A stretch of DNA of 64,000 bases from Pempheris klunzingeri (GCF_042242105.1 NC_092018.1:29233167-29297166); one strand, 5' to 3'; counted from the stretch's first letter, positions 23,769 through 41,485 are shown. Notes: generated by a model not told the origin, from the letters alone. Numbers and translations: made by a program.

Positions 23769-25229
23769 CACACTCTCACCCATACCCTTCCAGTCAGCAG
23801 CAGGGTGAAAGTGACATCACTTCTTGTCAGTTGACAGAAACAGGAAGTAGTGTTTGCTGTGTCTTCCTGTGCAAAGCGAGGCATTGAAGTGAGGCTCACT
23901 GTTGCCTCCTGCTGGATCAGCACACACACACACAATGAATTATGAGCATTAATCTCGTCATTATTGATATTTCCAAGGGGGGCGGGATGTGTCTTCATCC
24001 CTCACTTGTCTAGTGTCAGAGTGACGTTGGTGTAAAAAGGCTGATCAACATGTTGAGTCTCCTTCAATTACAACTCTCACACCGGTTCACAAGCAACATA
24101 GATTCACAAGTGCTGACAAGACATGCTGTGGTTTAACTGTCTGAGTATTTAATTTAAGATTAACACTTAAATAAATGTAGGGCTGTATCTGATAACATGT
24201 CGTGTTTTCCCCTCACTCGGTTTGGACTAACAGTTACAGGAGCGCATGTTAACGCTGTTCTGTTTGAACCGACAGGTGAGCACAAATCATAGATTTACTA
24301 GATTACTAGATCTATGAGATCATATTTATTGTCGTTACCTACAGCAGATTTATGAGAAATCAACTTTCAATTCAAACTATGAAAGGAAAAAAATAGGGGG
24401 ACAATCGTTTTTCTTGGATTTGACCCATGATTTGCCCACCAGTGTTTTACCCTGTGGTTGTGTTTTGAAGAGGAAAAAAGATCAAATACACCAACAACTC
24501 TTTAAAACATGAGGGTTAAAACATGAAAGTGTCCTGAAGCTTGATGAGTGAAACTGTTTATTTATAGAGCTTTTTGGGGTTTTATGCAGCCTGAGAGGAG
24601 GACTTCAGTCGCAAACACGACTGAAATAACTCGACGTGTAACAAATAATTAGATGTCTCCTTTAAGTTACAGGTGACATAGTATATATTCATATTATTCA
24701 AATACAAAGATGCTACAGTTCAGTCAAAGCCAAGGCAAAGTTAATTTGAAGTCTTATGTTTGAAACTAAATGTCAGTTTGAGGGTCAGTGCATTAACAGA
24801 ATATACTGCACATTTCCAATTGTTTTGCTGGACACAGACCCTGATTTCATTATAGTTAGTAATTTGATAGGGTAATATATTTATATATGCATATATACAT
24901 ACACATGAAACTGGACAGTGAAATTAATGAACTAACGTTCTCTTTTTTTAAGGCTTTCACTGACTTTTATTATTATTATTCCTCCATTTTATTGTTTGTC
25001 AGTTGACTGTGTGAGCTACTGGACACCTGATTTTCCCTTAGTGGATGAATGAAGTATCTATCTATCTTTACATTTGTGTCCCAGAGGAGGATCCAGACTA
25101 TGACTTCCTCCACACTGACCTCTCCTCCTCCGAGACTCTCCCTCCCCTTCCTCACCCCTCCTCACTCCCCCCCGCCCTGCCAGAGAAGAGACGTCGCAGC
25201 ACTGCAGGTGAGGATACACCTGAGCTACC

Positions 25230-25266
<37 letters not shown>

Positions 25267-28200
25267 GACGCCTCTCTGCTATTCTGAACAGCAGGAATAG
25301 CCAACTCTCAGGCCTCCCCTTCGTTTGGATTTGACCCCACCCCTCAGGAGCAGATCCCCACCCACAGTGATGATGTCATTGGTCCTGATGAGGCGCTGTC
25401 CTCCCCTTTGTCCCCCAGCAAGACACCCCCTCCGCTGCCTGAGAAGAAACGACATAGTGAGTATAAACAGAGGTTGTGATACTGACTGATCCATAATCCA
25501 TCAATAACTGTGTGTTTATTGAGCTGTTTAAAGTCCAGTCCAGTTATTTCCTAAATCGTCTGTTTGATGACAGAAGCGACACAGAGTTTGTACTCATTCT
25601 TGAAATCTTTTCTCTAAAACCAAAACAGCACACTGATAAAGACCAACAGCTGGTTCTGTAAATGTACATATGGTTAACTTCCCCCTTCTTATAAATAAAG
25701 AGCAGCACACAACAAGAAGCTAAACTTTAACAAGAAGTAAACATTTTAACAAACAAGATTTTTATCTACAAACACAAAACAAAGCTGGAGGAATATGAGG
25801 TTACTTTTGTGTCTTTATTATGCAATCAAACATTAAAAGTTTGAAAGTAAAACCTTCAAACTATTGACACTGCAATCCAAAAAAGGTTTTTGTTCGTGGG
25901 ACCTCTGCTGTCACTCAGATCGATTGGCCAATAGAGACGCATCTTTCAGTGTTTGGATTTGCAAATGAACTTTTGAATTTGCGTCACAAATGTATTTTAC
26001 TTGCAATAGCATATTTTTTGATTGCAGTGTAGGAAGTTTTGCTCTCAAAGCTATTCTGTTTGATTGCATAATAAAGACACAAAAGTAACCTTATAGATGA
26101 AAGGCTCATCTTTTTGCTAAGCAAGGCCAGCAGTTTCCCCCTGCTTCCAGTTTTTGTTTTTGTGCTAAGCTAGGCTAACCTGTACCCAGATCTATCAGGA
26201 CGCACAGCGATGAAACAGATATCATCTGAAGCATCTGACTGTGGCTCAGTTAAAGTCATTTGTGAAAACAATGCTGCTGGAAGTTTAGTGAGCTAATGAA
26301 GCTGGCGAATCATCAGTATACTACCTAGCTGGTAGCAAGCTGACAAAAACCTGCCATGATACCTGATTGATAACCAGACGATAAAGAAAACGGTGAAGTA
26401 ACATGGACTCCTCATATGACTGCCTACAGCCCTGCAGCAATTTATTCTCAGAGCAGATTTTACAAAACTGGACATATTCCCCCATTTTTGATAATCAAAG
26501 TTGACCAAAGTTGAACTTGACACAAAGGTTCTGTGTGAATTTCAGTCACCTTGATGAATGAAAGTGTTGTCTGAAAATAACTAATTTAGGTCCATCATTT
26601 TACTGTAAGAGATTCAGATCTGATCAGGCTCTAGACAAATAGTGAGATTGTTCCTTTAAGCAGGGATCAACCTCAGCTCGATTTGTCTTTCTTACACCAG
26701 ATTTTGTATTTATCTTTGTGTCTCTCCCTCTGCACCTGTCTGTCTCTGTCTGTCTGTGTTCAGTCCATCAGTACCTCCAGTACTGTTCGTCCTACAGTGA
26801 TCAGTCGGCAGCCATGTTCTACCAGCGACCTTTGACCTCTAGTCAGCGATACACCAGCAGGCAGCGAGACGTGGAGACCACCTACCAGCTCGCACACCTG
26901 GAAACAAACCTGGAAACAAACCTGGACACACACCCTGATGTACACCCTGATGCACACCTGGACACACACGCGCCAGACTCCAGCCCCTCACCTGAGCTAC
27001 ATCCTGCTCCAGTTCTACCACTGAAGAAGAAACAACAGGTAAAGACCAGAGATAGACAGACAGGTGATTTCAGCAGACAGTCTATTGTTTTTACACAACA
27101 GTGCAACTCTGTTTAACATTAATACTGTTTTCATTCACTGATTTAATCCAGTTGCTTCTATTTTGCAGTTTTTTGATTGGTTGATAAGCTCCCTTCAATG
27201 AAACTCTTTCACAGATATTTCCCATTAGGACCAGAAACAGGATGAACTGAGCTGCTGTTAGGCTTTTAATGTGAAACATATGAAGGAAGTGTTGAATTTC
27301 GTTGAAGGTACACACAAAAGTGTCAAATATACAGATAAGATATTATTGTCTTGTGTGCAAGATACCAACCTGTAGGAGTAAAATAACTTATGGACACAAG
27401 GTACTAACCTGTGGACATGGAACATCATTGCCCACCAATATTATAATGATCATCAGCTGACTCATACTTAATATTCAATAATTTGATGATATGAAAGAAC
27501 AAATAATTTCTCACCCTGTTAAAACTGGTCTTTGTTGTCAAACTCTCCACGTAGAGAATGAAGAGGACGATAAAGTGACATGAGCCTTTAACCCTGCGGC
27601 CATTTTAATTGTGTGTTACAACCTGAGAGAGATTACAGACCTTGTAACTTGAAGGAAGAAGCATGAGATTTTTTTAATTTACTTAAAAAGATTCAATATT
27701 TTTTGTGCAACTCAATAAAAGAACAGTTCACAAGCATATGCATTTGTTGCAGAACTCAACACAACAAATTAACACTTCAAGATTTGCAAAACTATGCCAG
27801 AGGTCAAGTGTTTGTTACATGTGTGAATGTGAATGCATGCTTGCATAGATGCATTAGTGTCCGTGGCTGCAGCTACTGCAAATTTGCACTTGTTCTTACA
27901 ATACTGCGATGTGGAGTTAATCGTTTTATTGATCTTTCATCTTTCTTGATTTTGTTTGTTTTTGTCGTCATCAGGATTCAGTTGAAACCAACAATCAGCA
28001 TGAGGAGAGCCAGAACACAGACAGGTGCCACACACACAAAAACAGACATATTAACACTCACACATACACACAAACACAGTCAGTGACAGTGCTGTGGTGT
28101 TCTGCAGTTCCCAGAGTCTCCACCAAGAAGCAGAGAATGGCAGGAGGAGCATGGAGCTGCTGGAGCAGCTGGAGGAGCTGGAGGAGATGTTACTGACCGA

Positions 28201-31200
28201 CCAGCAAGAGATTCTCCGCAGGATCACAATGAAATCTGAGGTAGAGTCCTGACATCTCTGCTAAATACAGTTCATTTGGCTTGCCTCTTCACTCCTAACT
28301 GAGCTTTTGTCTGTCTCAGGATGAGGATGGGCCAGACGTGAAAGCAGCCTCTCCTGAGATCCTGTTGGTGTACGCCACAGAGAGTGACGGCAGCAATGGT
28401 AGGTCCTCATCTCAGTCCTTACTTTATAAGAAGCCCTCAGACACACAAAAGCATCAAACTGTGCTTGTTTTATCTTGCTCACACTGCACATATCCTTGCT
28501 TGGGTAACATACTAACTAACTACAACAAACTAACTTGTGGGCACAGGATACTAACTTGTGAACAAGAGATAATAACTTTTGCGTGCAACAAAGTATTCAT
28601 CTTGTATTCACAAGCTTATTTACCGTAGTCAACAGCTTTCCAATTTTCCACAATAGAACTTTTCTGTTGGCTTGCCGATAACACTCTGGTGCTCTCTGAC
28701 TGACCCACCAGAAAAAAAACAACCTGAACTTCAGTTCCTGTTCAAGCAACAACATGATGTTATTCTGAGAAAAGAAAAGAAAATATTTACTTGTTTACAG
28801 CGCATATATGTATGTGAACATGTAAAGTAGTAAAATGTGTGTGTCCTTGTGTGTGCAGAACATGACCTGTACCGTGAAGCCTTCCTCTCCACCTACAGGA
28901 GCTTCATCAGCCCAAATGATGTCATCAGCAAACTACAGCACAGATATCCTTTCTGAGTCAGTCAGTGCATGTGTTATCAAATTGATAAGATTGAAACACT
29001 ACCACTGAGTCTTTATTTATTGGTTCATTGACCCTAGACTGTGTATGCATGTAGTACTAAAAACAAGGATTGATACAGTTGAAGAACAAAACCACTCACA
29101 CACCACTATAAAGTCAGATTGCTGTACATCTGAACTCATAAAAATACTAAAAAATATTTTATCAACAGGAATTCGCATATAGGTACATACAGTATTGCAC
29201 TAATTGATATAAAGCAAAGATGCAGAGCCTTCAATTAAAACAGATTTAATGGTTTCCAGTATTAAAGATTAGAAAAATGACATAAAGTGCTTTTATATGC
29301 AGATGATCTGAAATTTTTTGTTTCAGATTTTCTGCTTTGACCTGTTCTAAAGATCAGTTTGTCCAGGTGTTTCACTTTGTCACCTTGTCAGGATGCGTCT
29401 TGTGATGTTCACACACAGTTAGACATGATAAAGAAACACAGCTTGATGAGAGTTTCAGTCCAGGCTTCAGTTTGTTGTGAATCTTTGACCATCAACACAT
29501 ACAGATACCTGTGTGAAAGACATGAACCTGCAGACCTGACAGCTGCCAAGAAGACTTTTCACCTGCTGGTCACAGTGGTCGACGAGCTGTGGTGAGACAC
29601 AAACACACCCTGAGGCTCTGTTTGTGAAGGCTATTATCTTGCAAGTTTTAATTTTATGTGTCCAGGTTTAAAGATTTCTGTCTCCACCCAAACACAGTGG
29701 TGGTGAATGGATTTTAGTCTTTGAAACATGACATTTTATATATTAAACAGCAAGGTGTCTCTCAGAGTTCACTTTTGTCTCAGTCACAAGTATCACAACG
29801 TAACTGGAGACAGTTTCTTGGGGACAGCTTTCTACTGAATTGTACTAAGTGTTTATTTAATGCCTATAACATCATAACGTGGACAGAAATTCCTGCAGAT
29901 TGGAGGCCGTTATAGTGGCACATTATTTAACATGGTGGCACAATCACATATGGAGTGAACATACATTTGGCCATGTTGTACAGGTGTGAATTGTAACGTT
30001 TATGTGCACAGTGCAATAGAGCTGGACTCTGATTTGCTGCTGCTGCTGATGGACCTGGTGTTCAGCCTCCTGATTGGTGGAGAGCTTGGACTCGCTCACC
30101 AGCTGCGCTCCAACATCCTGTCCAAGATGGAGCAGAAGTGGCAGCTGATTGGCTCTCCTCAGTCACTCCGCCCTCTCGCAGCGAGGGGCGTGGCTGCCAG
30201 GTAGTCTCTCTGACCTTTGACCTCTAACCTCTTGAATGATTGACAGTTCTTTGATTCACTCAGACATCAACACATGTCCTCTTTTGTCCTCTTTAAGACC
30301 AGGAACTCTTCTCGACTTCAGGACTCAGGATTTAGCTGAACAGTTGACTCTGTTGGACTCTGAGCTGTTCTACAAGATCGAGGTACAAATTTGAGCTTTC
30401 GCTTATTCGAGTTTTTCTCTTTTAACTGTCTTCCTGTCTCTTACCTGTCTGTCTCATCTTCTGTCCAGCTTCCAGAGGTGTTGCTGTGGTCTAAAGAGCA
30501 GAATGAGGAGAAGAGTCCTAACCTGACGGAGTTCACCCAACACTTCAACAACGTGTCTTTCTGGTAAACACTTACACAACTTCCTGTTTCCATTTACTAA
30601 CAATAGTCAGTGAATGTGGGGTTCTGTCTACAAACTAGCTCATATAATGTCTACACTGAGTTTCAGGGTATAAATTCTGGTGCTGCCTCCTTGATTTCTC
30701 TCCAAAATCTGTGTCTCTCTGTGTCTTTGTCATCTCTACACCATCAATCCAACAAATGCTAAGAGTCATTCTGTTATTTATGAATTGATGATCAGATCAC
30801 CACTGTGTATGTGTGATTGCAGGGTTCGTTCTGTCATCATTCTTCAGGACAAACAGCAGGACAGAGAGAAACTACTGCTGAAGTTCCTGAAAACTATGAA
30901 GGTAAACACACACAGGTAGAGGGCGGGGCCTGGGTGGAGCTCAGGTGGGATGATGCTGCATTTACACAATGTTGAAAGAACATTATTGTTGTTTTGGCTC
31001 CCTAAGAGCAAAAAATACCAAACCACTCAAAAATACACTTTTAAAGCAGTTTGAAGACAATGCTCATGTTTGAAATAAGAGTTATGTTTAGCATTTTCTG
31101 GCTGCAACTGTAGATAAAGATGATGGAGAGCTGTAAACCCAATGTTTGTGACATTACAGTGACTACAGCCATGTTTTCTATACAGAATAATATTTTATTT

Positions 31201-32346
31201 GTATATTAGAAAACCAAATTGTTAGAGTGTGTAAGTAGAGCTAGTTTGAAATACTAAGTATTAACTATTAAAGATTAATGTGTTAATGAATTAATAATGG
31301 TGTGCTTCTATTTGTTTGCATGTTAACAAATGTAACATGCTAAGTGACCCATGAGGCAACAACATCTGCTTACATGAATGTGTGTGTGCGTGTGTGTGTG
31401 TGTGTGTGTGCGTGCGCGTGCGTGTTCTTGCAGCACCTGCGGAAGCTGAACAACTTTAACTCATACCTGTCCATCCTGTCAGCGCTGGACTCTGCCCCCC
31501 TGCGACGCCTAGACTGGCAGAGAAGCACAGCTGAGGTCTGTGTGTTTTTTCAATAATTAAACAAAAAAAATTAATTAGATCCTATTAAATGGTCGTTAGT
31601 GTGTATGCTAATGAGTTGTGTGTTTATGTGGTTTTAGGCTCTGGAGGAGTACAGCTCTTTGATTGACAGCTCATCATCTTTCAGAGCCTACAGGGCAGCT
31701 CTGGCTGAAGTGGAACCTCCCTGTATACCCTACCTGTATGTTAATACCCTACTATTTATATTCTCCCTGTAAAACCCTACATAACCCACTCTACAATACA
31801 CACCCCACCTCTATATTAAAATCTTGTATGGCCCACGACATATACCCCTTCTGTATGATATATATAGTATATCCTGCCTGTAAGTTTATGCCCTGTATAC
31901 CCCATGGTACACCTGTCTGTCTCTCTCTAACCTGTCTGTCTGTCCAGGGGTTTGATCCTTCAGGACCTGACCTTTGTCCACCTGGGGAATCCTGACACGT
32001 TGATGACACCACAGGGTTCAAAGGTCAACTTCTCTAAACGCTGGCAGCAGTTTAACATCCTGGACACTCTGAGGAGCTACCAGCACAAGTCAGTTACCTG
32101 TAGTACTAGTATTAGTACTACTACTACAATTATAATTAGTAGTATTGCAGTGTGTCCTTGTCCATACTCAGTTTCTGAAATAATACCTGTATCTCTCTCT
32201 CTTTCTGCAGTTGTTACTCTCTGCAGCCTAATGATGAGATCATATCCTTCTTTAACGACTTCAGCGATCACCTGGCAGAGGAGGCATTGTGGGAACTCTC
32301 TCTCAGGCTCCGTCCACGAAATGCCCCGCGAGTCAATCAGAGATGA
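17471..32346 (+). CDS. rapgef1: RAPGEF1 / C3G, Rap guanine nucleotide exchange factor
   Basis: C3G is a cytosolic GEF that binds Crk adaptors through proline motifs and activates Rap1. Twenty-three exons sum to 2886 bases, 961 residues plus stop, all phases closing. The N-terminal region (TMRLKDKLHPQ, IKRTPSQRAKP) and the block with YQSVAQLIRWADQVMLQGVS match vertebrate C3G; then come four PxLPxK Crk-type motifs, a REM domain and a CDC25 domain ending ELSLRLRPRNAPRVNQR. Human C3G is about 1077 aa; the shortfall is mainly between the first and second Crk motifs. The start is ATG 17471 in a 28-base first exon (MSSRAENKT), the least certain part because alternative first exons are common in this gene. 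Confidence 0.92.
17635..17682. repeat. (GAT)n microsatellite in rapgef1 intron 1
   Basis: About 48 bases of GAT triplets just upstream of the exon 2 acceptor. Confidence 0.9.
17845..19020 (+). other. rapgef1: rapgef1 intron 2
   Basis: The donor runs straight into a (CA)n array (about 17848-17908). About 18095-18215 is a copy of the repeat also found at 10.3 and 26.1 kb, and 18360-18500 is an L2-like LINE fragment on the minus strand. No exon is seen. Confidence 0.6.
18360..18500 (-). mobile_element. L2-like LINE remnant (GVPQGSILGP and YADD)
   Basis: On the minus strand, FGVPQGSILGPVLFSLNKL is followed about 30 residues later by FHCYADDTYL. This order and spacing is the fingers-palm section of an L2/Maui-type reverse transcriptase. 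Frames are broken outside the motifs. Confidence 0.75.
19620..20040 (+). repeat. TCCTGT-type degenerate minisatellite
   Basis: About 420 bp of diverged CCTGTCCTGTC/ttgtcctg units forming a C/T/G-rich tract up to the acceptor of rapgef1 exon 5. Apparent open frames here are low-complexity Cys/Leu/Ser/Val strings. Confidence 0.7.
20312..23276 (+). other. rapgef1: rapgef1 intron 5 with interspersed repeats
   Basis: About 21040-21215 (gctaacatatttaccagg... ctgaggctgatgggaatg) and about 22990-23130 (gtacttttacttttgac...) resemble repeats common in percomorph fish genomes. A short direct duplication gcagttaggggcttaga occurs twice at about 22267-22300. The acceptor tract before exon 6 is a run of C. 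No gene is recognised. Confidence 0.5.
23277..27038 (+). CDS. rapgef1: rapgef1 exons 6-10: Crk SH3-binding proline region
   Basis: Exons: 23277-23382, 23659-23728, 25085-25207, 25292-25456, 26764-27038. The Crk-type motifs are SPPALPPKKRQSS, LPPALPEKRRRS, TPPPLPEKKRH and PAPVLPLKKKQ, spaced along residues about 263-509. EEDPDYDFLHTDLS in exon 8 matches the human DPDYEFLQQDLS; exon 10 carries QYLQYCSSYSDQSAAMFYQR, like the human MFYQTP stretch. Exon 7 is only 70 bases, so the linker between motifs 1 and 2 is far shorter than in human. Exon 10 contains a small in-frame repeat. Confidence 0.9.
23729..25084 (+). other. rapgef1: rapgef1 intron 7
   Basis: The donor runs into (CA)n at 23732-23766; the upstream intron ends in (GT)n at 23624-23652, so exon 7 is bracketed by complementary dinucleotide repeats. 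The rest is AT-rich with no gene recognised. Confidence 0.5.
25457..26763 (+). other. rapgef1: rapgef1 intron 9
   Basis: Contains the foldback MITE at 25798-26091 and, at about 26095-26235, a third copy of the repeat seen at 10.3 and 18.1 kb. No exon is seen. Confidence 0.55.
25798..26091. mobile_element. Foldback MITE with 35-bp perfect terminal inverted repeats
   Basis: Bases 25798-25832 (starting AGGTTACTTTTGTGTC) are the exact reverse complement of 26057-26091 (ending GACACAAAAGTAACCT). Inside them the pairing continues imperfectly for roughly 50 more bases per arm (acactgcaatc against gattgcagtgt). The whole unit is about 294 bp, has no coding capacity and would fold into a long hairpin. 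I could not fix a target-site duplication. Confidence 0.8.
27039..27974 (+). other. rapgef1: rapgef1 intron 10
   Basis: AT-rich, with no gene, RNA or clear repeat recognised. Confidence 0.5.
27975..28398 (+). CDS. rapgef1: rapgef1 exons 11-13: acidic linker before REM
   Basis: Exons: 27975-28024, 28108-28240, 28320-28398. Glu/Gln-rich, with a leucine-rich helix MELLEQLEELEEMLLTDQQE, then AASPEILLVYATESDGSN, which aligns with the ILVYATE segment opening the REM domain of C3G. Confidence 0.88.
28859..29591 (+). CDS. rapgef1: rapgef1 exons 14-15: Ras exchanger motif (REM) domain
   Basis: Exons: 28859-28943 and 29505-29591. They read YREAFLSTYRSFISPNDVIS-KLQHR, then YLCERHEPADLTAAKKTFHL and VVDEL, matching AFLTTYRTFI and VRVVDEL of human C3G. 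The REM domain stabilises the catalytic hairpin of Ras-family GEFs. The two exons join in frame only if the intron between them starts with AT; see the U12 entry. Confidence 0.88.
28944..29504 (+). other. rapgef1: Probable U12-type (minor spliceosome) AT-AG intron in rapgef1
   Basis: The exon ends CAC AG and is followed by ATATCCTTT, an exact match to the U12 AT-type 5' splice site. Near the other end TCTTTGAC (29482-29489) is one base from the U12 branch consensus TCCTTRAC, with its A at 29488, 16 bases before the last intron base. Splicing to ...catacAG at 29503-29504 restores Arg-Tyr-Leu-Cys; ending at the nearby AC would shift the frame to a stop. The first downstream GT cannot be a donor because TGA follows in frame. 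Confidence 0.8.
29240..29345 (+). mobile_element. LINE remnant (YADD) inside the U12-type intron
   Basis: The + strand reads LLYADDLKFFVSDFL, a reverse-transcriptase palm motif, with no long frame around it. A short decayed fragment. Confidence 0.45.
30012..32346 (+). CDS. rapgef1: rapgef1 exons 16-23: CDC25 catalytic domain and C-terminus
   Basis: Exons: 30012-30200, 30298-30382, 30469-30563, 30823-30901, 31434-31535, 31638-31735, 31948-32088, 32211-32346. Signatures are RPLAARGVAAR, AEQLTLLDSELFYKIE, LPEVLLWSKEQNEEKSPNLT, HLRKLNNFNSYLSILSALDS, PCIPYLGLILQDLTFVHLGN, VNFSKRWQQFNILDTLRSY and FFNDFSDHLAEEALWELSL. This is the Rap-specific nucleotide-exchange domain, nearly identical to human C3G. 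Stop TGA is at 32344-32346. Intron 30902-31433 ends in (GT)n just before the acceptor and shows nothing else. Confidence 0.94.
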
Positions 32347-33250
32347 CAGACTAAACCAGGACAAAAACTGGGTTAACCTGTGCAAACCTGGCTTATCACA
32401 AGGCTAACCTGATAGTGAGAATCGAGGTGGATAAACCTGGTGTTAACCTGAGCTAAAGTCACTGTAACTTAGACTAAACTGGTACTATTCTGATGCTAAT
32501 GTGTCACAGAAATAAAAACTAGTCCAAAGCTGTTTGCATACTGAGCTAATTGTGGCTAATTGTGTGCTAACGTGCTAATCTGGACTGGACCTATGAACAT
32601 ATTGAAAGGTCCTTGCCATGTTGAAGTGTACTTTAGCCAGATGTTAGCTAAGGTTAGCATGGGCCTCATATTTCTAAAGAGGCTGGATACAGTGTTGTTG
32701 TGCTTCACTATATGGTGAATAGCACATGGTGAAGACGGCATGTTTCTTTGTCTGTGGAACTACGGACTCCATTCCCCAGTGTCCCCCAGTTTCACAGATA
32801 GGTGTGGCCAAAGTGGGACACATGATTTTACGACCTCAGGCCAACAAAACCAGTTCACCCCCACTGAACTGTCTCTTTCCCATTGTCTTCTCCTGGAGGA
32901 GAGACAACTCTCTTTCCCATTGTCTCCCCTGGAGGAGAGACGTCTGTCCTGAGGAGGACAGACCAGCTCTTTTTCCTGGACCTCTCCTCACAAGAGCAGG
33001 CCACCTCCTTCATGGTAGCGACACAAGGTCCTGTTAACTAGAAACTCTGATTTGCAACAAAATGTTCTTCTGGTGTTAAATTAGAACTTTAAATCATTAA
33101 GTGTTTCATATGTTTCTCAAACGATGTACAGGTCAGTCTGACCTGACAGACTGGTGTCTCCTCTATTGTTTTAAGAAGCAGATGTAATATCTTGATTGTA
33201 AGAAACAGAAAGTTCTTGTTTTCATGTATTCAAAGCAATATCCCAATAAA
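32347..33250 (+). other. rapgef1: rapgef1 3' untranslated region
   Basis: Non-coding sequence with a near-perfect tandem duplication of about 33 bases at 32871-32942 (tttcccattgtct...ctggaggagagac twice). It ends with AATAAA at 33245-33250. Confidence 0.6.
33245..33250 (+). terminator. rapgef1: Poly(A) signal AATAAA, rapgef1
   Basis: AATAAA about 900 bases after the rapgef1 stop, the first canonical signal well placed for the last exon. Confidence 0.6.
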
Positions 33251-34259
33251 TATTACCACTCACCTGCCTGTCGACTCCTTTCATCTGATTGGCTGAGGTA
33301 GAAAACTTTATCGGTAACAGACACAACAATAAACGCAGCGTATTTAATGCCAAAACAATCAGGTAGAGTTTTCAGGTTCCACAGAGTAGAATTAACATTT
33401 TGAAAAAAAGGCTCAAGGCTGCTTATGGTCATATGTTTTCAGCCTTTTTCTGCATGCTTTGCTTTAGCAGGAGACAAAGAGCGAGGATGATCTTATGTTG
33501 CATACTTTGAGGGTTTCTAGACACACCAGGGTCACGTATTATGTTGAAAAGTACATTTTGCATTATATGGAACCTTTAATCAGCACATCATAAAACCTCT
33601 TCAGCATTAAAGACAATCAAGGAAAATATGTCCAATGTCTCTGCTCTTTTTATGAAACCACAAATGCTATAAAACAAATGACAACATTATTAGCAGTCAG
33701 GCAACTTCCATGCTATATAAAATTAGTGTACATCTAACAAAAGTACAACTTCATGCGGTCTAAGATCTAATATGCAGCATTGCGCTGTGACAAAGGTTTA
33801 GCTGAGTTCAGCTTTGTTTCCTCATCATGATAACACCCTGGGTTGTCACCTCGAATTATGAACAAGGATGGAAGTCAATCAGCAACTGTTTTGAAAACTG
33901 ATGAATTGTTTAAATCATTTCATGTTTCACTGACTTAAATGTGCCAATTTACTGATTTTATTGCTTTCAATTACAGCAAAGTCAATCAATTTGAGGTTTA
34001 GACGAAAAAAAAGACATTTGAAGGTGTCACTTTGAGCTCTGTTTATTGGTGACTATGATATAAAAAAAACCCCAGCTGATTAATTCACAATGAAAATAAC
34101 CATTAGATGGAGCCGAATATAAAAAGAGTTAGAAAGAAGTAACAATAATGAACTTCTGATATACTACAGTATATAATAGTTAAATACAGTGGTATATTAT
34201 CGTATAACACACACTGAAGTACTCAATGCTTACTGAGCTGCTGTTTCCTTGGTAACCGT
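33251..34259. other. Intergenic rapgef1-pomt1
   Basis: AT-rich, about 1 kb, with no gene seen on either strand. At its right end GTTTCCTTGGTAAC (34243-34256) resembles an RFX X-box just upstream of the CpG-rich pomt1 first exon. Confidence 0.5.
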
Positions 34260-34461
34260 GGTTGGCGACAGGCGGTGCAGCGGAGCTCCGAGCGCGAGCG
34301 GCTCAGTGCAGGCAGCACGAATCAAACACCGGAAGCATCGACCGGACTCTGCTACAAACAAACCAGCAAAACAGCGAGGAGCCACCAGCCAACGGAGGAG
34401 CTGAGCCCGGCGGTTTACCGACAGGATGGTCGGTTTAAAGTCGATGGAGTAACGTCACTGG
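34260..34461 (+). promoter_or_regulatory. pomt1: pomt1 CpG-rich promoter / non-coding first exon with uORF
   Basis: CpG density jumps here (gcggagctccgagcgcgagcgg). A donor GTGAGC at 34462 can join to the acceptor before 34875. An upstream ATG at 34426 opens an 8-codon uORF ending TAA at 34450-34452. That frame is the same as the main coding frame after splicing, so the TAA also shows that translation starts in exon 2. The 5' end of the exon is not defined. Confidence 0.6.
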
Positions 34462-34883
34462 GTGAGCTTTAGCGGTAAACAGGAGGGATGAAATGGGTCT
34501 CTGATGGCGCTGTCTGGTAGCTACCGGCTAACAGTGGCTAATGCTAACGGCTGCTAACTGGCTCAGCTCTGGAAGTTTGACTCTGCAGGTTTTCGTTGTT
34601 TACATGTGTTTTTATTGATGGAAATAGCACTTATTGGAATAGTTATAACAAAACAACAAACATACAGGATATTTATGTCTATATATAAGTTACTAAAGCT
34701 TTATCCCTCCGTGATTGGGACATGATCACAATGATCAATAACATATTTTCCAAATTCGCGGATGTTCGCAAAATCCCATAAAAACGATCAAACTCACTCA
34801 GTGTCAGTCAGCATGCTCACTCTAAAGTTTCAGCTCTGACGCTGTCTTGACTGACTCCCTTGTCTGTGCTGCAGGTGTCCGTG

Positions 34884-41485
<6,602 letters not shown>

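Noticed and set aside
28944..28960. Conventional GT donor for rapgef1 exon 14 at gtcagt
   Set aside because: Reading through to it meets TGA in frame (CCT TTC TGA); the U12 AT donor restores the conserved sequence.
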